Positions 26,690 to 36,415 are shown, counted from the first letter of the stretch. The stretch is DNA of 51,602 nt from an uncultured Prevotella sp. (GCA_900316015.1 ONBG01000021.1:1-51602); one strand, 5' to 3'. Notes: generated from the sequence alone by a model not told the origin. Translations and numbers: made by a program.

Positions 26690-27828
26690 ATTTCGCTTAG
26701 TACTTTAGTCAATCTTTGAATAAAATCATCAACCTCTTCTTTTGACAGGCAAAGAGGCGGAAGAATGCGCAGGATATGTGTGGAGGCAGCACCTGTGAAA
26801 CAATGTTGCTCATAAATGAGTTTGCTCCGGACATCTTTTTGGGGAATATCCAAGTCTACGCCGACCATCAGCCCGCGCCCTCTTACCTCTAAGATGTGAG
26901 GTTGTGCCTTTTGCAAGTCCTTGAGACTTTCAATCAGGTATTCACCTACAAGGTGGGCGTTCTCAATCAGCCCTTCTTTTTCTATCACGTCGAGCACAGC
27001 AAGGGCGGCTGTACAGGCTAAGTGATTCCCACCAAAGGTCGTTCCTAATTGCCCATAAATAGGTTTAAACTCTGGTGAGATCAATACTGCTGCCATGGGG
27101 AATCCATTGCCAATGCCTTTGGCAACGGAGATTAAGTCGGGTCTGATTCCTAACCATTGGTGAGCAAAAAAATTTCCAGAACGACCATATCCACATTGAA
27201 TTTCATCGCAGATGAGAACCGTTCCATATCTCTTGCAGGCTGCTTGCAAGCCTTGTGCAAACTCTGGAGTGGCAAGACGGATTCCTCCAACGCCTTGGAT
27301 ACATTCCAAGATGCAGGCGCAGACATCTCCTTTGGACAATTCCTCTTCCCATGCCTCAAGATCATTCATCGGCAGGAAGGTCACATTGCCGTTGTCATTG
27401 ACTGGCGCGACAATTTTCGGATTGTTGGTCACTTCTACGGCTAATGACGTGCGACCATGGAAAGCATGGTCGCAGGACAAGATGCGTTTGCGCCCATTAT
27501 GGAAAGAGGCGAGTTTCAGACAGTTCTCATTAGCTTCTGCCCCACTGTTAATCAGAAAGAGCTGATAGTCGTCATACCCGCAAGCTTTCCCTAAGCGCTC
27601 AGCGAATTGCTGTTGAAGCGTATTGATGACGGAGTTACTGTAGAATCCTAACTTATTGAGCTGATCGGTCATCATCTTAATGTAATGGGGATGGCAGTGA
27701 CCAATGCTAATAACGGCATGCCCTCCGTAAAGGTCAAGGTATTCCTGTCCTTGATCATCCCAAACCTTGCAGCCTTTTCCCTTGACAATATTTACGTCGT
27801 AAAGGGGATATACATCAAATAATTTCAT
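26686..27828 (-). CDS. argD: Acetylornithine/succinylornithine aminotransferase
   Basis: The 380-residue class-III PLP aminotransferase makes N-acylornithine from the acyl-semialdehyde. Markers are LDLYGGHAVISIGH near the N-terminus, ICDEIQCGYGRSG, and the PLP lysine in SVAKGIGNGFP. Whether its natural substrate carries an acetyl or succinyl group depends on the pathway here, which is open. It starts 12 bp after argC and is coupled to proC by a 4-bp overlap. Confidence 0.93.
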   Translation of the reverse strand: MKLFDVYPLYDVNIVKGKGCKVWDDQGQEYLDLYGGHAVISIGHCHPHYIKMMTDQLNKLGFYSNSVINTLQQQFAERLGKACGYDDYQLFLINSGAEANENCLKLASFHNGRKRILSCDHAFHGRTSLAVEVTNNPKIVAPVNDNGNVTFLPMNDLEAWEEELSKGDVCACILECIQGVGGIRLATPEFAQGLQAACKRYGTVLICDEIQCGYGRSGNFFAHQWLGIRPDLISVAKGIGNGFPMAAVLISPEFKPIYGQLGTTFGGNHLACTAALAVLDVIEKEGLIENAHLVGEYLIESLKDLQKAQPHILEVRGRGLMVGVDLDIPQKDVRSKLIYEQHCFTGAASTHILRILPPLCLSKEEVDDFIQRLTKVLSEI

Positions 27829-27840
27829 AATTTCTTGTTT

Positions 27841-28809
27841 TTAGAAAGCGGACGATTTTAATTTTAAGCCAGCGGTCTCTTCAATCCCGAACATGATATT
27901 CATGTTTTGGACAGCTTGACCAACTGCTCCTTTCAATAGATTGTCAATGCAACTGGTTATCAGAAGCTTATTTCCAATTTTGTCGCAGTGGATCAAGGCT
28001 TTATTCGTGTTGACGACTTGCTTTAGATCCAATGGCTTATCCACATAGTGGGTGAATGGCGCATGTTCGTAGAAATCTTTGTATCCAGCCACAATGGTGT
28101 TGATGTCAGCGTCTGTCTTTACAACTTCCGTAGCAAAGATCCCCCTCGCAAAGTCACCACGATAAGGAATGAAATCGATGCTGGCATGGAGACTTCCTTG
28201 GATTTGTTTCAGACTTTGCCTAATCTCTGGTATGTGCTGATGTTGGAACGCCTTGTAAATACTCAGATTGTTGTTCCTCCAAGAGAAATGAGTTGTGGGA
28301 CCCGGTTTTTGACCTGCCCCAGTCGAACCTGTAATGGCGTTCACGGAAACATCTTGGGTAATGAGTTTCATCTGGGCCGCAGGGAGCAGTCCTAGCTGAA
28401 TACATGTAGCGAAACACCCTGGGTTTGCAACATGTTGAGCCTTGGAAATACTTTCTTTATTGATTTCAGGGAGCCCATAGACATAATCATTGCCTGGTGC
28501 GGCAAGCCGGAAGTCTTGTGCCAGGTCAATGATCTTCACATGGGATGGGATGATATGTTCCCGCAGGAAAGCCTCGCTTTTCCCGTGCCCGAAGCAAAAG
28601 AAAACGACATCTACCTCTTCAAAAGGCATCTCTGAAGTAAACCTCATTTCTGTTTCTCCATAGAGACCTTCGTGTACATCCGTCAGCAAGTTGCCTGCAT
28701 TGCTCTCGCTGTTTACAAAAATGATTTCTGCTTGGGGATGGTTAAGCAACAGGCGAATCAGTTCGCCTGCTGTATAACCAGCTCCACCTAATATACCTAT
28801 TTTAATCAT
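27841..28809 (-). CDS. argC: N-acyl-gamma-glutamyl-phosphate reductase
   Basis: The 322-residue enzyme reduces N-acylglutamyl phosphate. It has the NADP loop GILGGAGYTAGELIR at residues 5-19 and the catalytic cysteine C132 in ANPGCFATC. Its partner kinase argB is not in the window. The start is 39 bp downstream of a small PspC gene, so it probably belongs to the argR-led transcript. Confidence 0.95.
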   Translation of the reverse strand: MIKIGILGGAGYTAGELIRLLLNHPQAEIIFVNSESNAGNLLTDVHEGLYGETEMRFTSEMPFEEVDVVFFCFGHGKSEAFLREHIIPSHVKIIDLAQDFRLAAPGNDYVYGLPEINKESISKAQHVANPGCFATCIQLGLLPAAQMKLITQDVSVNAITGSTGAGQKPGPTTHFSWRNNNLSIYKAFQHQHIPEIRQSLKQIQGSLHASIDFIPYRGDFARGIFATEVVKTDADINTIVAGYKDFYEHAPFTHYVDKPLDLKQVVNTNKALIHCDKIGNKLLITSCIDNLLKGAVGQAVQNMNIMFGIEETAGLKLKSSAF

Positions 28810-28848
28810 ATTTCTTTTTTTGTGGAGCTGACCCGTGAGGTTTGACTC

Positions 28849-29034
28849 CTATTGATTTGGCATTAGTATCCACAGTGCCACATATAAGAGAATGCCCGGG
28901 AAACCTGCCGTGAAGATGGTAAGCAATAGCCATATGATTCTCAAGACATCTTTGTCAAAACCAAAAAAATCGGCTAAGCCTCCACAAACGCCTGCTAACC
29001 AGCGGTCACTTGAACGCACTAATTTCTTATTCAT
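28849..29034 (-). CDS. PspC-domain miniprotein
   Basis: From ATG 29034 the product has 61 residues: MNKKLVRSSDRWLAGVCGGLAD, then one hydrophobic span (about 30-57), the classic PspC unit. AAAGGAAAAC just before this ATG acts as ribosome-binding site. A longer frame from 29085 would add 17 poorly conserved-looking residues. PspC proteins are inner-membrane and often tied to envelope stress. Its position between argG and argC (75 and 39 bp gaps) is unexpected. No arginine role is known. Confidence 0.8.
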   Translation of the reverse strand: MNKKLVRSSDRWLAGVCGGLADFFGFDKDVLRIIWLLLTIFTAGFPGILLYVALWILMPNQ

Positions 29035-29109
29035 AGTTTTCCTTTTATAAGTTTCTTCGTTCTGTTGGACGCTTTGACTTGCCAAAAAGTTGCGACCTAC
29101 CAGAAGAAA

Positions 29110-30312
29110 CTATCTTTTCTCATCAGGATGCATGCCATAATAGACACGCAGAGGAGTGGAAGAGACCTTAATGAAGCCCTTGGCATCCTGTGCGGTCCAT
29201 CCATGTTGCATCTCTCCGTATTCTCCGAGCTTGGATTTTGTCAAGTCGTCTGGGGAATCGACACCAACGGTCTGGAAACTGTATGGACGGAGTTTCAGGA
29301 TAGCTGTTCCATTGACATTCCGTTGTGATGAGGTTAACATCGCCTCAATGTCTGGCATGACAGGTTCGAGGTATTGGCTTTCATGTAAGAACATGCCATA
29401 CCAATTCCCAACCTGGTCTTTCCAGTATTGCTGCCATTTGGATAGCGTACTCTTTTCCAATAGTCGATGCGCTTCGATGATCAGCAAGGGAGCAGCCGCC
29501 TCAAAGCCAACGCGTCCCTTGATGCCGATAATGGTATCCCCAACATTGCAGTCGCGACCTATTGCATAGCTGGCACCAATCTCTTCAATTTTTTGGATGG
29601 CTTTAATCTTGTCTGTAAAAGCTTCGTCGTTGACAGCTACAATCTCACCCTTCTCAAAAGTAATCCTCAGTTCTTCTTCTGGAAGCTTAGCCGTCACATG
29701 TTTCAGATAAGCTTCTTCTGGCAATCCTTGTGTCGGGTCTAACAATTCGCCGCCACAGATACTGGTTCCCCAAATACCAACGTTATAAGAATATTTCAGT
29801 TTTGTGAAATCAGCATGGAAGCCATGGGCATTCAAATAGTCGACTTCTTCTTTGCGTGAAAGGGCATGGTCGCGCGTGAGCGTAATGATCTCCGTGCCTG
29901 GAGCCATGACAAGGAAGGTCATGTCAAACCGGATCTGATCGTTACCTGCACCTGTCGATCCATGGGCTATAGCATCGGCATTGATCTCCTTGGCATACCT
30001 TGCGATGGCGATTGCCTGGAAGATGCGCTCTGAAGAGACGGAGATTGGATAGCAGTTGTTACGCAGAACATTGCCGAATATCATATATTTCAGGGATTTC
30101 TCGTAATATTCGTGGGTAACATCAAGTGTAACATATTTCGTGGCTCCTAACTGATAAGCATTTTCTTCATTCTTTTTTAATTGCTCTGCACTGAGGCCAC
30201 CCGTGTTCGCACATGCTGCATGAACCTCGTATCCTTCTTCTGCAAGCTTCATGACCGTATAGGAAGTGTCCAAACCTCCTGAAAAAGCAACAACAACTTT
30301 CTTCTTTTCCAT
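29110..30312 (-). CDS. argG: Argininosuccinate synthase
   Basis: The 400-residue ATP-dependent enzyme joins citrulline and aspartate. The N-type PP-loop VVAFSGGLDTSYT lies at residues 7-19, and the family block AIAHGSTGAGNDQIRF is present. Length is typical. It follows the GNAT gene by 10 bp. argH is not in the window, so the last step is encoded elsewhere. Confidence 0.95.
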   Translation of the reverse strand: MEKKKVVVAFSGGLDTSYTVMKLAEEGYEVHAACANTGGLSAEQLKKNEENAYQLGATKYVTLDVTHEYYEKSLKYMIFGNVLRNNCYPISVSSERIFQAIAIARYAKEINADAIAHGSTGAGNDQIRFDMTFLVMAPGTEIITLTRDHALSRKEEVDYLNAHGFHADFTKLKYSYNVGIWGTSICGGELLDPTQGLPEEAYLKHVTAKLPEEELRITFEKGEIVAVNDEAFTDKIKAIQKIEEIGASYAIGRDCNVGDTIIGIKGRVGFEAAAPLLIIEAHRLLEKSTLSKWQQYWKDQVGNWYGMFLHESQYLEPVMPDIEAMLTSSQRNVNGTAILKLRPYSFQTVGVDSPDDLTKSKLGEYGEMQHGWTAQDAKGFIKVSSTPLRVYYGMHPDEKR

Positions 30313-30322
30313 AACTACAACC

Positions 30323-30928
30323 TTATTTTACTTTGTTAATACCATCAATTTTGCGGATTCTGTCCATGACATCTGCGGGAATCTTGGCCGGGAGATGTTC
30401 CTCAGGATCATAGAGCATTCCTGTGCAAATACAATATTTTCGCCCGGTGCGTTTCAGAACATCAACGTTAATGCAACCCTCGCAACCCCTCCAGAAGGCC
30501 TCGTCATCTGTTAGCTCTGCAAAGGTAACAGGGTGATAACCCAATTGAGTGTTCATCGCCATGACCGCAGCCCCACTTGTCAGGCTGAAGATCTTGGCAT
30601 GTGGCCATCGTGTTCGTGCTAATGTGAAGGTCAAGTCCTTAATCCTTTTTGCAACGCCTATTCCTCGATAGTTAGGGTGTACGATCAGTCCGGATGTGGT
30701 CACATATTGCTTGTTCCCCCAAGTCTCAATATAGCTAAACCCTGCGAAATGGTCTCCTTCGAGAGCAATCACTGCCTTTGCCTCTTTCATTTTTGTGGCG
30801 AGATATTCATGGGTACGTTTCGCAATACCGGTCCCACGAACTTTTGCTGCATCCGCAATCGTCTTTAATATCGTGTCGACATATTTCTCATGTGATGCGT
30901 CGGCGACCATCACTTTTATTTCTTCCAT
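30323..30928 (-). CDS. GNAT acyltransferase, candidate N-acylglutamate synthase
   Basis: The 201-residue protein has a GNAT fold with the acyl-CoA loop HPNYRGIGVAKR (84-95). The C-terminus adds four cysteines: C149 and C152 in WRGCEGC, and C166 and C168 in YCICTG. Their pairing suggests a metal site. It sits directly between argR and argG, where the first arginine-pathway enzyme (acylation of glutamate) would be expected. The window has no classic argA or argJ. I infer that it is the acetyl- or succinyl-glutamate synthase; a regulatory or housekeeping GNAT role is the alternative. Confidence 0.7.
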   Translation of the reverse strand: MEEIKVMVADASHEKYVDTILKTIADAAKVRGTGIAKRTHEYLATKMKEAKAVIALEGDHFAGFSYIETWGNKQYVTTSGLIVHPNYRGIGVAKRIKDLTFTLARTRWPHAKIFSLTSGAAVMAMNTQLGYHPVTFAELTDDEAFWRGCEGCINVDVLKRTGRKYCICTGMLYDPEEHLPAKIPADVMDRIRKIDGINKVK

Positions 30929-30951
30929 TGCTATTCAATAATTACGTTCAC

Positions 30952-31428
30952 TTACCAAATGTTGGGAATGATGGGACTTAGTCCTTCGATGACATCATTC
31001 TTCTGGCTCCCCTCCTTGATGACCAAAAAGATAGTATCGTCGCCAGCGATGGTTCCGAGAACTTCCGGGATGTCACTGTTGTCTATGTTGTAGGCAATTG
31101 CACTGGCATATCCGGGACGGGTCTTGATCACTGCCATATTCTTGGAAAAGTTGATGGATACGAATCCTGGTGACTCAAGCATCTCAGACGCTAATCGCGG
31201 GTTCGTGATCCGCTTGTACATCGTCTCATTCGGTAGGACATATACATATTTGCCATTCATGCTGGCAGCCTTTGCGACTTTCAACTGCTTCATGTCTCTG
31301 CTCAATGTGGCTTGGGTAAGTTGGTATCCCTCTTCCCGAAGTGCCTGCAACACTTCTTCCTGATTACTCAGCTCTTTGCTTGAGATAATCATTTTCAGAG
31401 CTTCCATTCTGGCATTTTTTATCTTCAT
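30952..31428 (-). CDS. argR: Arginine repressor
   Basis: The 158-residue regulator has an N-terminal winged helix (EEGYQLTQATLSRDMKQL, about 28-52) and a C-terminal oligomerisation and arginine-binding domain with the GTIAGDDTIFLV block. Arginine-bound ArgR represses arginine synthesis genes. It heads the minus-strand operon, 24 bp before the GNAT gene, so the cluster is probably self-regulated. No convincing operator pair was identified. Confidence 0.93.
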   Translation of the reverse strand: MKIKNARMEALKMIISSKELSNQEEVLQALREEGYQLTQATLSRDMKQLKVAKAASMNGKYVYVLPNETMYKRITNPRLASEMLESPGFVSINFSKNMAVIKTRPGYASAIAYNIDNSDIPEVLGTIAGDDTIFLVIKEGSQKNDVIEGLSPIIPNIW

Positions 31429-31456
31429 AATTTGTATTATTATTCGTTATGTGCTG

Positions 31457-31488
31457 CAAAGATATAATTTTTTGAATCTAACGCCAAA
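31457..31488 (-). promoter_or_regulatory. Promoter of the arginine cluster
   Basis: On the minus strand TTTG (31488-31485), 20 bp, then TATCTTTG (31464-31457), followed by CAGC. Both boxes and the spacing match the Bacteroidetes consensus. The start would be near 31453, about 25 nt ahead of argR. Confidence 0.8.
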
Positions 31489-31649
31489 CAATATGGCATA
31501 AATTTGCTAAAAATGCTTTCGTTTTTATGTTATTTCACATACGACTATCCTTTCCGTTCGTATTTTTATGCGTGCCCGTCTATGTTTGTTGTGAAGCTGT
31601 CCTGATCAAGAAAAGATGTCGTTTCTGTCTCAAAAAAATCATTAAAAGG

Positions 31650-31680
31650 TTTGTTAAAAGATAAAAAATATCTATATTTG
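31650..31680 (+). promoter_or_regulatory. Promoter of the second SusC/SusD pair
   Basis: TTTG (31650-31653), 19 bp, TATATTTG (31673-31680), followed by CAC. This complete housekeeping promoter would start near 31684 and give a leader of about 38 nt. It differs from the third SusC gene, which has no such box. Confidence 0.78.
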
Positions 31681-31721
31681 CACGGATGTAATCTATTTCG
31701 CATTATTATAAAGTATTGATT

Positions 31722-34709
31722 ATGCAACAAGTACAAGATTTCAGGCATAGATCTTTGGAAAGGGCGTGCGTGCTTTTTTTCTTTCTATTGCTTGGTATGG
31801 CAACATTTGCACAGACCACAGCGGCTGGTAAAGTAAAAGATTCTGGCGGAGAGCCGTTGGTGGGCGTAAGTGTTCTTGAAGTAGGTACCAACAATGGTAC
31901 CGTTACAGACGTGAATGGGCGCTATTCTTTAACGGTGAAGAATGGGGCTCAGCTGAAAATATCTTATGTTGGTTTTGTCCCTCAGACGATTAAGGCTAAG
32001 GGCAATTCCGTTGTGATCATGCAGGAAGACCATAAGACTTTGAATGAGGTCGTTGTCGTAGGGTATGGAATAATGAGAAGGAAAGATGTCACGAGTTCCA
32101 TTACCACGGTCAGTGAGAAGGACTTGAACCAAGGCGTCTATACTGACCCTGCCCAGTTGTTGCAAGGTAAGGTCGCAGGCTTAGTGGTGACAACGAATGG
32201 TGATCCTTCTGGAGAGCCCAGCATTACGTTGAGAGGAGCCTCTACGTTAAGAACGGGGGAGGCTCAGCAACCTTATTATATTATAGACGGCATTCCTGGC
32301 GTAGACTTGTCTCTTGTCTCTCCAGATGACATTGAAAGCATTGATGTCCTCCGAGATGCCACTGCAACGGCTATCTATGGGTCTAAGGCTGCAAATGGAG
32401 TGATCATTATCACGACGAAGAAAGGCAGGAAAGGACGAACGAATGTGTCCTACAATGCTTATGTGGCTTTTGATCGTGTTGCCAAGAACTTGGATATGAT
32501 GTCGGCAAGTGAACTTAGAAGCTATGCTGCAGCGAACAATTTAACGGTTCCGAATGATGAGGGCGCGGACACAGACTGGCAGAAAGAAGTTCAGCGTACA
32601 GGATTCGCACACAACCATAATGTCTCCATCAGTGGGGGAAATGATAAGACAACCTACAATGCGAGCATGAATTATATGAATCGGGAAGGTGTCATCAAGG
32701 GAACGAATATGAATCACTTGAATGGGCGTGCCTTGGTATCGACTAAGATTCTGAAAGACCATCTCAAGCTTGCCTTGGGCCTAAACGCCAGTCAGGGTAA
32801 TTTTGAAAGCGTTCTTGGGAACGCAGATGGTGCCAGCGTGAACGATGCCATGAATTATTTTTCTCCTCTTGTTCCTGTGTATAATGATGATGGGTCCTAC
32901 TATGAGTCTTCTGGTATCTCTATGAATTACAATCCTGTGGCGATGATCCATCAGGATCGTTTTAAGAATACACGGCGGCGGATGATGATGACAGGAAATG
33001 CAGAGTTAACCATCGTCGATGGACTTACATGGTCGGCGAACTATTCGTATATGAATCGGCAAAACATATTCAGTGGCTATAATAGCGTGAACTCTCAGGT
33101 AGTGAAGAAAAATGGGCAAGCTGAGCGAAACACCTATTTCGGGCATAGTCAGGTATTCGAGACCTTTGGAAATTTCACGAAGACCTTTAACAAGGTGCAC
33201 AGTATGGGGATCATGTTAGGCTATTCGTGGGAAGAGAAAGTGCAGGATGATGGCTTTGGCGTGACAGTTTATAATTTCTACAACGACGATTTGGCTTATC
33301 ATAACTTGACGTATGCAAGTAGTATTGATGGAATCTCTGCTGTAGAGAGTAGGGGCGAGTCGATCCTTCGCATGATTTCCTTCTATGGGCGTATGAATTA
33401 TTCCTATAAGAGCAAATATAATTTCCAGGCAACCCTGCGCCGTGATGGTTCTTCAGCATTTGGGAAGAATAACCGATGGGCGACCTTCCCCTCTGTCAGT
33501 GCAGCGTGGCGCGTGAGCGAAGAGCCGTTTATCAAGAATCTGAATGTTTTTGATGACCTGAAACTGCGTGCTGGGTATGGGGTGAGTGGCAACTCTTTAG
33601 GATTTGATGCCTATTCTGCCATCCGGACTTATGGAGCAAGTGGCTGGTTTACTGCCTCGGATGGTAATGTCTATCGTACACTGGCTGCTACGAGTAATGC
33701 CAACCCCAACCTGAAGTGGGAAAAAACAGGAATGTTGAATGTCGGTATAGATTTCTCTTTCCTCGGTAGTAGGCTGAACGGTACCGTAGAGTACTATGTC
33801 AAGAAGACCAGCGACCTGATCTACGGCTATAATGTCTCGACACTCCTTTATCCTTATGGTACGATGATGGCCAATGTGGGGGATATCTCTAATAGAGGCA
33901 TTGAATTTACTTTAAACGCAGTCCCAGTTAGCAATAATAGCTGGAATTGGTCTACGATGCTGAACTTAGCGCATAATTCCAATAAGGTGGACAAGCTGTC
34001 GAATGCGACTTATTCTGTCAAGTATATTGATGAGGCACAACCTGGCATCGCAGGGAATACTGGCGTTTCCGTGCAACGGTTGATGGAAGGGCAGCCCATC
34101 GGTACTTATTACACTTGGGAATGGGCTGGATACAGTGATACGGGTGTGTCACAATTCTACGTTCATGATGCAACAACCGGTAAGCGGACGGGTGAAGTGA
34201 CGACCTCTCCTGAGGATAAAGACCGTACGATTGTTGGCAATGCCCAACCTGATCTCACCTTCGGATGGAATAATACCATCACTTATAAAAAGAGCTGGAC
34301 GCTGACAGCTTTCTTTACAGGTGTTTTAGGAGATAAGGTCTATAATTGCTCCCGTGACCAATATAGTACCATCAACCTGATCACCATGGGCAAGAATGTG
34401 TTGTCGAGTGTGGCTACAGACCAGTTGCCTACGGATGTGAATGCCCAAACGCCATCCGATCGCTATATCGAGGACGGCAGTTATTTGAGGCTACAAACCC
34501 TATCTTTTTCCTATACCTTTAAGAGTTTGGCTGACTGGATGAATAGCCTCACTGTATATGGGACCATGAACAATGTATTTACGATAACCGGTTATAAGGG
34601 CATCGACCCAGAAGTGGAATTGAGTGGACTGACCCCAGGCATGGACTGGAGGCATAGTTGGTATCCCCATACCCGTAGTTTTATGTTGGGCGTGAAAATT
34701 AATTTCTAA
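31722..34709 (+). CDS. SusC-like TonB-dependent transporter (pair 2)
   Basis: The 995-residue outer-membrane protein has a signal peptide cut near TFAQ, a carboxypeptidase-like domain (GKVKDSGGEPLVGVSV onward), the TonB box region NEVVVVGYGIMRRK, a plug with ITLRGASTL and VLRDATATAIYG, and a barrel ending VKINF. No N-terminal STN domain is present. An upstream in-frame TTG at 31716 is an artefact, and the ATG at 31722 suits the promoter. Cargo is unknown because no enzyme follows the pair. Confidence 0.93.
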   Translation: MQQVQDFRHRSLERACVLFFFLLLGMATFAQTTAAGKVKDSGGEPLVGVSVLEVGTNNGTVTDVNGRYSLTVKNGAQLKISYVGFVPQTIKAKGNSVVIMQEDHKTLNEVVVVGYGIMRRKDVTSSITTVSEKDLNQGVYTDPAQLLQGKVAGLVVTTNGDPSGEPSITLRGASTLRTGEAQQPYYIIDGIPGVDLSLVSPDDIESIDVLRDATATAIYGSKAANGVIIITTKKGRKGRTNVSYNAYVAFDRVAKNLDMMSASELRSYAAANNLTVPNDEGADTDWQKEVQRTGFAHNHNVSISGGNDKTTYNASMNYMNREGVIKGTNMNHLNGRALVSTKILKDHLKLALGLNASQGNFESVLGNADGASVNDAMNYFSPLVPVYNDDGSYYESSGISMNYNPVAMIHQDRFKNTRRRMMMTGNAELTIVDGLTWSANYSYMNRQNIFSGYNSVNSQVVKKNGQAERNTYFGHSQVFETFGNFTKTFNKVHSMGIMLGYSWEEKVQDDGFGVTVYNFYNDDLAYHNLTYASSIDGISAVESRGESILRMISFYGRMNYSYKSKYNFQATLRRDGSSAFGKNNRWATFPSVSAAWRVSEEPFIKNLNVFDDLKLRAGYGVSGNSLGFDAYSAIRTYGASGWFTASDGNVYRTLAATSNANPNLKWEKTGMLNVGIDFSFLGSRLNGTVEYYVKKTSDLIYGYNVSTLLYPYGTMMANVGDISNRGIEFTLNAVPVSNNSWNWSTMLNLAHNSNKVDKLSNATYSVKYIDEAQPGIAGNTGVSVQRLMEGQPIGTYYTWEWAGYSDTGVSQFYVHDATTGKRTGEVTTSPEDKDRTIVGNAQPDLTFGWNNTITYKKSWTLTAFFTGVLGDKVYNCSRDQYSTINLITMGKNVLSSVATDQLPTDVNAQTPSDRYIEDGSYLRLQTLSFSYTFKSLADWMNSLTVYGTMNNVFTITGYKGIDPEVELSGLTPGMDWRHSWYPHTRSFMLGVKINF

Positions 34710-34721
34710 GAGGAAAAGAAC

Positions 34722-36353
34722 ATGAAGAAGATTATATGTTATGCAGTAGCAGGTGGACTGTTGACTTTAGGGTCAGGATGTACCAATCTGGATGTGGATG
34801 TCAATTCCAAATACACCACCTATCCAAATTCCCCGATTGCCTTGGAGGCAATGGAAGCAGATGTCTTTTATGCTTTCCGTAATGCCTTGGGGGTAAACTA
34901 TAATGTGGCACAGTCGCTATCTTCTGACGAGGAAGTTGGAATCAGCTTTGACGGTGACTATTATGACAAAGCAGCCTTTGCCCATCCAACGCTCCATAAT
35001 TTCCTCCCAGATGACGGATGCTTGTCCTATTATTCTGACCTGGGCTCTGGCATTACGAAATGCAATACATTGATTGAGACTTATGGCGACCAGACGACCA
35101 GTGCCGCTCAGGCAAGGGCAATGCGGGCCTTCTACCATTTTATTTTAATGGATAGTTTTGGCGATACTCCCATTATCGATAAACTGGCTGAAGGTGGAAC
35201 GTCTTTGGACCGCTCCCCTCGTGCGGAGGTGGCTAAATGGATCGAGAAAGAATTGCTTGAAATTATCCCAAGCCTTCCTTCTACCGTTGACGAGACAACC
35301 TACGGCAAGCCAACACGTTGGATGGCTGAGGCTTTGCTCGTGAAGTTATACCTGAACTGGGCAGTCTACACAGCAAAGGATGTCACGGCATATGAGCCGT
35401 CAGATGCCAATGAGAAATTGAATGACTGCGTGAAGTATTGCGACGATATCATCAAGAGTGGTCACTTCAACCTGAGTGATCCTTATCGTTCGAAGTTCTT
35501 CCCAGATAATGGCTATCAGATCAAGGACTTCATCTATGCGATGCCCTATGATTGTGTGACAGAAAAAGGAATGCATTATGAGCGTTATCGTACCTGGCGT
35601 AAGACAGATGGAGGCGGTGACGATGGCTCTACTACTTATTATGGAGACAAGGGCGTAAAGTCATTTGGAGGCAATATTTCGCTGACCCCAGAATTCGCGA
35701 GCTTGTTTAGCCTGAAGGGAGATGACCGGAATGGCGTCATCCTACGGGATACGATCTATCAATATGATGCCATTACAAGAGAGAAAACCGGAAAGGTGTG
35801 GACTTACAAGGGTAAGCCTGTCGTTCTACAGAAAAATATTACCCTCAAGGCGAATAAAGACGGCATTGTGGAAAATCCGGAATTCCTGAATACAGGCGCG
35901 ACGGTTACGGGTTGGTCGCAAGGATATAAGAGCATGAAATTCTGGGTATGTACTTCAGATTATAAGAACGATAGGAACCAGAGCAATGATGTCCCTATTT
36001 TCCGTTATGCTGATATTATCTTGGAAAAGGCTGAGGCGATCCTACGTGGAGCAAAGGCTACGAATGGACAGACTCCTATGAGCCTGATGAATGAAATCCG
36101 GTCTTATGTACATGCCTCACTGCTGACAACGGCTCCTACACTCCAAGATATTTTGGATGAACGGGGCAGGGAGTTCATCACAGAGAACTGGCGGCGTAAT
36201 GACCTGATCCGCTTCGGAAAGTTCGAGGATGAATGGGGATTCCATAAGAAAGGGTTCAATACGGCACGCTTTGACAAGACCTGTAGGATTTTCCCCATCC
36301 CAACCAGCGTCTTGAATCTGAATACGAACTGGGAGCAAAATCCAGGATATTAA
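34722..36353 (+). CDS. SusD-like glycan-binding lipoprotein (pair 2)
   Basis: The 543-residue protein has a lipoprotein signal ending LGSGC (C20). SusD features include ARAMRAFYHFILMDSFGDTP (about 130-150) and the C-terminal ERGREFITENWRRNDLIRFG. It starts 12 bp after its SusC. The pair stands between two regulatory units without a glycosidase, so it may serve the neighbouring GH89 locus or an unrelated nutrient. Confidence 0.93.
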   Translation: MKKIICYAVAGGLLTLGSGCTNLDVDVNSKYTTYPNSPIALEAMEADVFYAFRNALGVNYNVAQSLSSDEEVGISFDGDYYDKAAFAHPTLHNFLPDDGCLSYYSDLGSGITKCNTLIETYGDQTTSAAQARAMRAFYHFILMDSFGDTPIIDKLAEGGTSLDRSPRAEVAKWIEKELLEIIPSLPSTVDETTYGKPTRWMAEALLVKLYLNWAVYTAKDVTAYEPSDANEKLNDCVKYCDDIIKSGHFNLSDPYRSKFFPDNGYQIKDFIYAMPYDCVTEKGMHYERYRTWRKTDGGGDDGSTTYYGDKGVKSFGGNISLTPEFASLFSLKGDDRNGVILRDTIYQYDAITREKTGKVWTYKGKPVVLQKNITLKANKDGIVENPEFLNTGATVTGWSQGYKSMKFWVCTSDYKNDRNQSNDVPIFRYADIILEKAEAILRGAKATNGQTPMSLMNEIRSYVHASLLTTAPTLQDILDERGREFITENWRRNDLIRFGKFEDEWGFHKKGFNTARFDKTCRIFPIPTSVLNLNTNWEQNPGY

Positions 36354-36377
36354 ATGACAGTTTAGTTGGTCAGGAGA

Positions 36378-36415
36378 GCTTTGACAAATTGGGTGAATAG
36401 CCATTTGTCAAGGCT
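36378..36415 (+). terminator. Probable terminator after the second SusC/SusD pair
   Basis: TTGACAAAT pairs with ATTTGTCAA (9 bp, 12-nt loop), with further AGC/GCT pairing. The following T-content is only moderate (TTTCTTGCATTTT). Confidence 0.5.

Noticed and set aside
31716-31721. Upstream TTG start for the second SusC
   Set aside because: The ATG at 31722 follows the promoter with a normal leader and begins the signal peptide. The same reasoning rejects TTG starts at 196, 13800 and 36500.
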